A stretch of 64,000 nt of DNA from Nectonema munidae. Lineage: Eukaryota > Nematomorpha > Nectonematoida > Nectonematidae. The notes below the pieces were generated by a model. That model was not told the origin of the DNA. It searched no databases and saw only the letters and a program-made list of their open reading frames with translations. The first letter of the stretch is position 1. Every line of letters starts with the position of its first letter. The position numbers and the translations under genes are program-made. Shown piece by piece: positions 54,636 to 64,000 of the stretch. The stretch is from assembly GCA_030549495.1 (NCBI GenBank), contig JAUIRK010000875.1, positions 62,001 to 126,000 of the forward strand. The letters run 5' to 3'.

Positions 54636-57600
54636 CATTGTGAATTTGTGAGCGTGCCATATGTTGCCTAAGCATTTTGTTCAGTAATCTATTTTTTATC
54701 AAAGTTTTCTTTCAATCCTTTTGAAGAAAATGGGTGTTGATTATTTTTTAAATAATGACGACTGCAAATCAAACGAGGGCGATGTTCTTCAAAACCTCCA
54801 ACCTTAGAAAAACTTCGCTCTCATTTTTCAGGATTATAAATAAGCTATACCTTTTTTATATTCTTAGGAACTTTTTTGTAAAATAAAGACAAGCGTTGGA
54901 AGAAATGTGGGGCTAGCACGTCAAAATGAAGATCAGACCCGATTTTCTTATAGGAAAGAGATTAAAAACGTAACAGAAGAGAATTTACCGCAAAACCACC
55001 TCATAAAAAGGAATCCATTTCGGAAATGTGAATGAAGATGCTGATCGAAAAGTTGAGCGAATTAACGACATATGCAGGATACATCTCTTATTCTGATATT
55101 ACTCTTATAGTTTGAGTTTCTGATAGAATCATTAAAAATTCTGGTAGATTTGAGAAAAAGTGTGTATGTATAAAATAGAAGTTTCTGATAGTCGAAGTTT
55201 CTGATATAATCGTTAAAAATTCTGGAACATTTGAGAAAGAAGCAGAATATGACAATCTATTTTACTCATCAATTTGCTCTGTATGGGAAAAAGGGTGTAT
55301 GTATGAAATGTGAGCGATTGATATAAGACATAGATTCTATTGCAAATTGGAATTTAAATAATTTTTTATCATAAATGTAAGAATGATATGTGGATGTGAT
55401 AGCGGATATTTTTTATTTCATTCAAATATTGCGAAAACGCATGTTCCAAAAATTACTACAAAATATACACACGAACAGAAAGAGCTTTGTTGTGTATTTA
55501 AAAAGTCTGTATATGTTTGTGTTTGTACGTGCGTGGATCTTTTTTTTTGCTACTATTTTCATATGTTATAATTTTCACACGCTCTTAAAAATTATATTTA
55601 AAATGAGAAATTAATCAATTTTCAGGCAATACTTCTAAAATCTATTCGCATAAATAAAAAATAAAAGTAAAGGGCATATTGAATTTTGGCTGAAAGAGGT
55701 ATACAACGTTGAAAAAAAGAAAAGGAAGATTGAGGATTATTTCATAAAGAAAATAAAAAAACAATAAAAATTTCAATTTAAAAATGAAACTCCAAATAAA
55801 AAATTTAAAAGAAATGTTTATAATTAAATTCTCTATTAAAAAATAAGGAAATAAAGAGATTTGTTTCAACTTTCTATTTGAAAGTTATTGATATAGATTT
55901 TAGACTGACTTTAATTAATAAAAACTAAATCACATGTTGAAAAAAACTTAGATGAACTAGAATAGAAAAGAAAAAATTAGCTGATTTTTTAATAAAAAAA
56001 ATGTGAATATATCAACAATTGACAGTATTTTGCTGTATAAATGCTGACAGAATTTATGGTAAAATGAGAAGTAAGAGAAAGATTTCATAAGAAAAAATGG
56101 ATTTTAAAATTCCAAGTTTTTTAAAATAAACATATTTTATGTGTTCAAATGTTTAATAAAAATTCAGAAGGTGGAATTGAGATATCGTGATACCTTGATC
56201 CTCCTCCTGCTTCCTGATGCACCAATTCTCTGTTATTGTGATGAATAGGAAAATACTAACACTGTTTATGAATGATCTATTTTCCTTTGCATAGTTCATC
56301 CTTATGAGTTCAAAATTCATTTGATGATGTTACAAAATAACCAAACTTCATAGCTTTCTCAAACTTTTCAGGCATTAAATCATTCCTCACATACAACTGT
56401 GAGGGTGTTCAATACAGAGAGGTCTCCCCGGATGAAAAAGCGAAACACTTTTATCCATGGACATAGCATCTGGTCATGAAGGAATTTTGCTCTTTAAAAA
56501 GTTTTCTAACTTTTTTAGTAAGTTTTGAGTTTTATGTGTGTTTTGAATTTCATATTTTTGCAACTCTTTTGTCATTTCCTTCTTTTTTAAATATAGATAT
56601 GTTATAAAGTGAATAATTTCAAATTATAATTTGAACATAAAAAGTAAGTTTTATAAAATATAATAAAATAGATAAATCAAAATAGAAATATAAAAATTAA
56701 TCACATACAAAAATTTGTTCATTTTCAATTAAAAATTTGAATATAAATTTTCTAAGACAATATAAAAATATGCCTACTTAATGTAAATTTGTAAAAATAA
56801 TAGCTGATTCTTATGAATACTTTGTATTGTCACTCAATTTGAGATTTGATATTTCTGTCATTCATTTGTCTTGTCACTATTTTAATTTTTGACATCTTTC
56901 TTACTCATTTGATTGGTCACTCTTTTGAATTTTGAATTTTTTCAGTCAATTAGCACCCCACTCTTTTCAATGCTGTCATTTTTCGTCACTTTTTTGATTT
57001 GCCACTACTTTGTAATGTAACTCTTTTAATTTGTCTTTTTTATGAGTCGCCCCCATTGGAGCACCTAAGTTGAAGTTTCATTACAAATATAGGAACTTGA
57101 TGACAGAATAGAAAAAATAAAATAGGATGCTAAGCAATTAACGCATGTTTACACTGAGTGTATAAATGATTGAAAGAGCCTCTTTCAAACATCCTCGAAT
57201 ACTATAAAATGGATTCTACGAAAATTCCACGTTGGAAAATTGCAAATCCAAAATTTTCCACGTGGAATAGCGTGGTTGTACACACTGTTTTTAAGGCCTG
57301 GGTCACATCTAGAAAAAATCTAACTGACGAGCGCAATTAGATAACCAATAGAGAAGCCCCTAATTTACAAGAGTAAACATTTATCTATGCTTACTTTTCG
57401 TATAGTACATTTGTCTTTGACAAAGAAATACATAAACGCAGTGAATGCTTACTTATGTACCATATGCGAAAATTTGATAGACAATATGGAATTGACATTT
57501 TTAAACGTATCAAAAGGGGGCACTTACAACCATACTGCTTATTTTAGACAAGTTTTTTAGAAAAAAACTTTTTTAGTCTTTTTTATTTGCAGAATCTTTC

Positions 57601-58043
57601 AAGATAGTTTCATGATCAATAGTTTTAACAATTTCATTTTCTAAAAGGAAATAAAGAGTAAAAGTTTTATTCAAATCAATTTTTGGCAATATTAATTCTT
57701 GACCACTCTGGGCTTCTTCAGATAAACAAAACCGTTAAATGCAAAGAGTAGAAAGCTTTCTATCCCATTATGTGAATAATATTTTTTATTTACAAGGTGT
57801 AGACAAATTAAATTTGGTTTTAAAGCACTTTGCTTTAATTCACAGGCATGATCTTCCTCTTAAAAAATTTTCATATCCGAAATGATCAAAAAAACATTTC
57901 GTTGTAAAGCTTAAAGCTTTCATGTTAAGAAAAAAGTCTTTTAAAGCAATGGCAATATTCCTCATGCGAAATTTTCCTCATTTTCAAAGTTACTGGTGGA
58001 ATTATCAAACCGGTAATTTTCCGGGCATGTATACAACTTGACA
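54636..58043. other. intron-like AT-rich DNA
   Basis: A short direct duplication ('gtttctgata.aatc.ttaaaa' with 'attctgg.a.atttgagaaa') at 55100-55165 and 55190-55245. Several variants of 'cactcttttgaattt' between 56830 and 57050. No gene supported. Confidence 0.5.
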
Positions 58044-58192
58044 AAAGTAAGGGTACTGCTGGGTGTTTTCATCTAGAAGACACAATTCCGTAGCTTGTAT
58101 CAAACTATAAGGAAAGTAGACTTGATGTAGGATCAACCCAAGACCTTGAGCTATCGAAACCCAGTATCTAACCAACCTTACTCACGCCCCCT
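58044..58192 (-). repeat. tRNA-derived SINE, copy 2
   Basis: Collinear with 38310-38456; head GGGGCGTGAGTAAGGTTGG on the minus strand. The B box is slightly decayed ('gggttgatcct'). Confidence 0.72.
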
Positions 58193-58253
58193 ATAAGATA
58201 AGGAAATGCCCGAAGGTATGAAGTGCGTGTATAAGAAATTTAAATGCATAAAC

Positions 58254-58490
58254 TTTTGGAGGAAGAAGATGAGATGCTTGAATACTTCGATTTAATTGTA
58301 TACGAGGACACACTCGAAGCGGATGAAGAGGACTTAGAAGCATTTTCGGATTCTTTTGCAACAGGATCTTCACTTTCAAATGGCGGTGCCGTTGGGGAAA
58401 GTTGAGGCGTTGTGTCGTCTATTGTTATCATTATGTTGAGTGGGTTAGAAAAGGAGTCGCTTTTGTTATTCTTAGAACGCAATTTGGGCG
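58254..58490 (-). CDS. exon (b) of unrecognised long minus-strand gene
   Basis: Strong acceptor ('gcaatttcttctttag') with two bases completing the codon left open by exon a. Reads 'PKLRSKNNKSDSFSNPLNIM', 'ITIDDTTPQLSPTAPPFESE', then a long Ser-rich run ('SKSSSSASSVSSYTIKSKYS'). Donor AAAA/GTTTAT leaves one base. Low-complexity, acidic then Ser-rich: almost certainly disordered. Confidence 0.7.
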
Positions 58491-60240
58491 CTAAAGAAGA
58501 AATTGCGATATCAGGGATAACATTTGAGTTTTTTTAGTGGGCCAGTCTTGGGGTGAATTAAATCAGCAAACATATTAAAACTGGAGAATAGTAAAAAAGC
58601 TTATTGATGAAATTTGAAGGACAATGCAATATTTAAATGTAATTTTAACATTCTGCCGTTTTATCTTAACCTATCTACTTTATGATGATGCTTCAGTAAC
58701 AATTCATCTATCTATATATATACACACAAATTTTTCCAACTTAAAATCTTACACAATTGTACATTCATTATTTTTGCCACAGCTTTTTCTTACTATAATT
58801 TATATAATACAATTTTTTAAACTACAAAATAGGTAATATTTTTGATATATATTTTTTCTTTTGTCTTAATCCTGTCAAAATTTAAAATGGCTGCCATCTG
58901 ATCATTGATCATTTCAGCCTTCTCCCCTTTACGTTGTTAACCTTTACTAAAAATATCCTCTAATTTGCCTTTGTTTTAACATTTCTTAATAAAAAGAAGC
59001 GCGTGTTCAAACAAAACATTTTTTTTAAATCTAATTTTTAAATTTTTAAACCTTTTCAAAAAAGTTTTTTTAATTAAAAAAAAATAAATAAAGTGGAGAT
59101 ATTTTTTTTATAAACTTGGGGGTTTTTTAAATTCCTTTTTTTTAAAAAAAACATTTAGAGAGAGAGAGAGTGGGGGAAAAAAAAAAAATAAAAAAATTAA
59201 AAAAATTACTAAAGTGATGGACACCAACCCCTTTGAGTTTGTTAGCATTATTGTAGGAGTCTTTTACTATGGCCTCCTTTCGAGGTCTTCTTAATATGCT
59301 CAACCTTTTATTTTGGCATTTTCCACTACTAATCGAGCAGAAACTTGGTTCAGGCATGGAAATATTATTTTAACAAAAGTCGAATTAAAGTTAAAGTACC
59401 AAGTATGATATTTTCTTTATTTTAACACGCATCAAAAAACTCACTACTCTCACTAAATGTTTTTTTGTTTTAAAAAAATCTTTCATTTAGTTTGAACATT
59501 TTTTACTTTAAAGACTCGAAGAAGTTTTTGATTTCAATTGTGTGTGTAGTGGAGTGTTCGGTAAAATCTGAATTAAAGTTTCCTTGAAAGTTTTTTGCAC
59601 TACCTGTAACGAAAGTACGGATGTTAATGCTGTAGCAAGATTAGCTGTCCTTCTCTCTGTTTGTGACAAAGATATAAATATTTTTGCAAAAATCTTATTT
59701 GAGATCATGCTGATGCCTGGAATCACGCTACAAGACAAGCAATGTTTTATTGTATTTATAAACTCCTTTAAAATACATTGTTCCCCTTTTAAAATTTACT
59801 TATAATGATAAAAATATATTTAACTGTTATTTACTCTTTTTTATGATAATAAAAATTTTCATCCAATTTTTAAGCGAATTTATCAAGTTTTGGCCTTTAA
59901 TGGGTTAAGGCCTGGCAATAGAATGACAACGTGCTCAAAATTGACAGTTTTTAGAGATTGACTGCAGTGCTTCCCAAAGCGATCCCTGATCGACCAATAG
60001 GAATGAATGAGAGCTTTCATAGGGTCAATGAAAGATCAGGCAGTGGTTAGGGAGTGGCTGTAGCAAAGTATTAAAAAAAATTAAAAATATGTTGATCTTA
60101 GCAGTGAAATCGACTACAGTAATAAACATTCCACTAATGTTCAATGCACAACCATACAATTCAATTTATTATATCAATCGCTATCATTGTTATGCTAATT
60201 ATCTTTTGTTTGTTCAAGATTATTACTATTATTGTTTAGG
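58491..60240. other. intron with one protein-like patch
   Basis: 59508-59738 is open on the minus strand ('ISMISNKIFAKIFISLSQTE', 'LQVVQKTFKETLIQILPN') and 59584-59805 on the plus; neither is recognised, and minus-strand splice phases do not join cleanly to exons a and b. 59142-59357 has an unidentified less AT-rich patch followed by an A-run. 'tttaatgggttaa' at 59898-59910 resembles a piggyBac end. Confidence 0.35.
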
Positions 60241-60241
60241 T

Positions 60242-60437
60242 AAAAAATGATAATAGAATAGAGATTTTGTTAAATAAAAGGAAATATTTCTAGAAGACGA
60301 CTTCTCTTTATCAAGTGAAAAGATGAAATGAATGAAACGAATTAGCATTTCACTTGATAAAGGTAAGTCGTCTTCTAGAAATATATCCTTTTATTTAACA
60401 AAATCAATTCCAATAGTTATTCTATTATCATTTTTTT
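60242..60437. repeat. fold-back hairpin, arms of about 80-90 bp, 27-nt loop
   Basis: 60242-60320 pairs with 60348-60437. Core pairing is nearly perfect across 'tctagaagacgactt' and 'tttatcaagtgaaa', with small bulges. No element family recognised. Confidence 0.9.
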
Positions 60438-61827
60438 CCTATCACAAATCATGGAACAGCCTAACAATTTTGCATCATTGTGCAGCGATAAAAACAACAA
60501 AAATGACTTCGCATTTTCAAAAAGCATGTAATTATTACTCTATCTATTTTTTGTTAAATGTTTTTTTGATTTAAAAAAAAATAAAAGCTATTTTTGGCAT
60601 TGAAAAATTTTTCAGAGAAAGCGTAACAGGGGGTGGGGGGTGGGGAGAGTGGACGAATTTGAAAATGACGGATTTAAGATGTATGCACGATGAAATAATT
60701 GTTTATAATAGCATAATTTTCAAAGAAACAACAGGTTTTGTCTGGAATGACAAAAAGCTCTTTTGCATTTTAATTTCTCTTCACCTGATTTTATAATAAA
60801 CGCTTCTAGAATGCTTTAAAATAATATTTTCCACGAACAAAAACAACAGCGGTCACTTCGACCCATTCCTTATTTGAGGAATAGATTAGGTATGGTAATC
60901 AATCATTCTTTCGTTGATGCATTCCCTAATATCTTTTAACAGATCGATTAAACGGTTAATTTGTCCGTAAAGACACATATACTTGGTCAAGAAAAAACAA
61001 AAAAATCAAATGGACTTTCATTGGAACATAATTGCAAATACTAGAACATGAAAATTAGTTATGCAATGCTGTTTTTAAAAACATGATATAATTACACAAG
61101 GCATTGTATTGCAGTAACTTAAAATCATTCGAATGAAGTAGTATCAAAATATGAGGAGACATTAATAGATAAATTATTATTAATGGGCAATATATAAGGA
61201 AGAGTTAAATGCGATGAAGTCTTAAGGCTATACTTGTGGGAATTGATCTCAAAAAACCTAAATCTTAAAGATCAATATAGAGAAAATAGGTCAAGTTTAA
61301 ATATTACAATATTGATATGAAAATGATAAATTGTCAGTAATGACTTTTGTGTAATAAATATAATTATATGAAGTGGAGTACTTCTAAAACAAATTTATAT
61401 ACAAATTAGGGTGTGGCTTTAAAGGTCAGTTAATGGCGCTTATTACGTGTAAATTAATAGCAAGAAAAAATGGCGAATATGCATCATGCTATATTGCACT
61501 TGTAAAAATTTGTACGTTTAGGCAGGATTTTTCAAATTATTCTCTTGCTTTTTATCAAATATTTTCTACATAAATTACTCATTTATTTCATGTGAATTTG
61601 GGATAAAAGTTTTTACAATGTTAAACTAATATTTCCTCCAACAAAAATAACAGTGCCCATTTTGTCGACTTTATCACTTTAAAGGTCTGAGGTCCCTTTG
61701 TTGTACGGCTATAACGTTCTTAAGCAATTCTGGGACTTGAAAGAAGAGGTGTGTTCGTTTGCATCAAGACACAAAGTCATTTTCATTCAACTATCGTTGC
61801 AAAAGTCATTTCTACACTAATCCTAAT
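60438..61827. other. intron-like DNA
   Basis: A G-run at 60630-60645; otherwise no feature seen. Confidence 0.4.
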
Positions 61828-61960
61828 GGCGACAATAGGTTTCCAACATTTTACACACTACGGCCCATTTAAAAATTGGTTGAGCACTTGTCAATCAACT
61901 ATTATGTAAATTGAAGAAAAAATTGAATAGTCAAAGTCAGCAGTAGAGTGAAATTCAAGC
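61828..61960 (+). repeat. dispersed repeat Y, copy 2
   Basis: Aligns with 37125-37250; unclassified interspersed sequence. Confidence 0.55.
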
Positions 61961-62876
61961 ATCCATTGTAAACTACTTCTTTGGAAAAAGGAGTTGAAAA
62001 GCAAACACATATCCCATTTTCAGCATGCAACTAGATGAAGCTGTATCTTATCAGAATAGAAACAAAAATTCCAATTCTCAGAACAGAGTTTGAAACGAGG
62101 CCTAAGTAATAAAATTGAAGAAAAAATAGCATTACTATCGTACGTGCAGTAAAAAAACGAGCAAAATCATTTAATCCCTAAATGCTTCTGCAGATCTGAG
62201 GGAAAATGTGTTCAAATTTTGCACACATATTGCGAGAGAAAGAAGTTGGAGGCAAAATATCTGACTCCGACTCCAAATACTTACAAAAAAGCCGACTCCC
62301 ATGCCAAGGACTTGAAAATTTTAAATATATTTAAAATGAAATCTTGATTCCAACGTTAACTAAAAAATGGCGGCCAGTCTTTTTTTCATTATTCAAAATA
62401 CCAAAAATATGATTTCGACACCTAAATTTTAATAGATACCAAATCCAATCCCTTTAAATCACTGACTCCACAGACTTCCAACTCCGCACCCTATATATGG
62501 CGAAAGACTCGGGGAATAGGCTTTCTAATTAAAAAGATATAAAACTTGTGAACGCTCATCAATTCCTGAATAAAGAATAAAAATTTTCTTTTTTTGTTAA
62601 AATTTTTTATAATAAATGTATGTATATCCTAAAGTTTAGATTTAATAAAGCTTTGATTTTTGTATAATTTCATAAAATATCTTACAGAGTTTTTTGAAAT
62701 TCTCTTAAAAAAGTTTGATCGAGTTTTGTCCAGAAAAATATGGGGTTTTTTTTAGAGGAAGGAATTAAATACTAATTAAATCTTTGTACTTGAACTTTTT
62801 TAAATAAACTTCATTTTCCATGAGAATTAGAGTGCTTGCATTTTTGAAACCCATATATTCGGTTTTACACATACTT
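61961..62876. other. intron-like DNA
   Basis: 'gactccgactcc' and 'gactcc' motifs scattered over 62260-62500 suggest a degenerate repeat of unknown type. Nothing else seen. Confidence 0.35.
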
Positions 62877-63300
62877 TGTTAAGTGCGCGCTGGACATCGT
62901 GCGAATGCCTGTAAACCACCAGCTGCTAAGCCAGTCGGGCTATTCATGCCGTGCAAGCGTGTATTTGTTCGGGTGGTGACTCTCAGCTCTAGAGCGCGTC
63001 CACAGGTTGAGGATTGTGGAGGAATCCTACCGATATTGTAGGATAGCTGCGAATAGATTGAATAAACAGTCGCGGACAATAGAGAAAACTTTAGGCGAGT
63101 ATGCGGCGGGTGCAACTATTATGTTGTTCCCTACTGCGTTGATGTGCGCGTAGAATAGTTATTTGGCTTCACTAATTCCCTCTTGTGTGTGAGCATGATT
63201 TTTGCAATGATGCTCTGATGAGGGTGACGGACTTGCCAGTCACCTTTCTTGATTTGTAAAGATGGGCGGCAAGGAATGCGGCTAGTGTGGTATATCATTA
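62877..63300. other. GC-rich island of unknown origin
   Basis: About 50% G+C in a 30% setting, with abrupt edges. It begins 'tgttaagtgcgcgctgg' and contains AATAAA at 63061. Frames are not convincing. A solo LTR fossil or another transposon end would fit, but no defining pair of ends was found. Confidence 0.35.
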
Positions 63301-63866
63301 GTCGAGTACCTTGTTAGCGGTAATTATAATCAGACTAATTTATAAATGTTTTATTTGAAGGCAAATTTTTTCTTAATAAAAATTTAAAGGGATAAAAAGG
63401 ATTTTTTACACGTTTGACCTAACTTTAAAAAGATATCGCAGTTTTTGAAGAAGAGAAATGCTATTTAACCCATATTGTAAGATATAAACAATTCGATAAA
63501 AATAGATTAATCCTAACAGCGAAGTCTGTGAACAAGTAGTGTGTAAAATTGAGAAATAAATAAGTCTTTTATTATTAGTGGAAATTGAAAATACAAAACT
63601 CTCATGTTTAACCTTCGCGACCGTTGTCAAAAGTTTCAAAAAATGAAGTCTAAAAAAAGATTTACAGAACCAACTGATGTAAATAACCATCTGCCAGACA
63701 AATAAACTAACTTAAATTATTCATTTGTTAAATATGATGATTATTCTTTAAAAGAGCTACTACTGCTACGGCATCAATTGTTCGAAAGAGGCATCTGGAA
63801 CTTCTATTCTTTAAAAGCTTAAAGATATCTTTTGCAAAAATATTAAGTCAAAGTTTTTCATCATAC
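63301..63866. other. intron-like DNA
   Basis: No feature seen; a 94-codon minus-strand frame (63406-63690) is AT-driven. Confidence 0.4.
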
Positions 63867-64000
63867 CTTTTAAGCGAATGTCCAAGTCAGAATACGAAAT
63901 TGTCTTTTCAGTGGATTCCTTAGGCGGCGAAAATTTATGACTTTTAGAGTTTTTTGAAAGCGAATTGCGACAGCCTTGTTTGCTTTCCATGCTCTTCTTC
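63867..64000 (-). CDS. exon (a) of unrecognised long minus-strand gene, cut by window edge
   Basis: Open on the minus strand from the window edge: 'KKSMESKQGCRNSLSKNSKS', 'HKFSPPKESTEKTISYSDLD', 'IRLK'. The donor is good (AAAAG/GTATGA) and leaves one base. Lys/Ser-rich like the other exons. A methionine at the fourth codon could be the start, but upstream sequence is not in the window. Confidence 0.65.

Overview
This is an AT-rich (roughly 70% A+T by eye) stretch of animal nuclear DNA. Introns, non-LTR retrotransposons of several clades, hAT and piggyBac DNA transposons, a tRNA-derived SINE and satellite arrays rule out a bacterium, virus or organelle. Two transposase-like families here resemble proteins I know as abundant and unnamed in arthropod genomes, so an arthropod is the best guess; the species cannot be named from the sequence.

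Region 1 (1-8.3 kb) is a graveyard of elements: a hAT end, two 5'-truncated LINEs (one with a long open RT-RNase H frame), a 144-bp MITE with TTA target duplications, and a broken hAT transposase on the minus strand. Region 2 (about 8.8-18.9 kb) is a four-level nest: a piggyBac element interrupted by a near-complete RTE LINE, itself interrupted by a transposon-like element called A here, itself interrupted by a second uncharacterised element called B. The ends of B (13-bp inverted repeats, TTA duplication) can be read exactly because removing B restores the reading frame of A. Region 3 (19-25 kb) holds duplicated MITE sequence, a hAT MITE, the only complete conventional gene in the window (a phytanoyl-CoA dioxygenase domain protein, PHYHD1-like, plus strand) and a second piggyBac copy with both ends visible.

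Region 4 (about 27-64 kb) looks like a gene desert, but the minus strand carries at least seven short open segments bounded by plausible splice sites with matching phases. I read them as exons of one unrecognised host gene spanning at least 35 kb and running off the right edge. Its introns hold the rest: hAT MITEs, SINEs, a diverged second copy of element B, a 1.75-kb palindrome, several tandem arrays, a 36-bp minisatellite ending in a Helitron-like 3' end, a roughly 145-152-bp satellite, an RTE tail and a long fold-back hairpin. Apart from the dioxygenase and this split gene, nearly everything recognisable is mobile or repetitive DNA.
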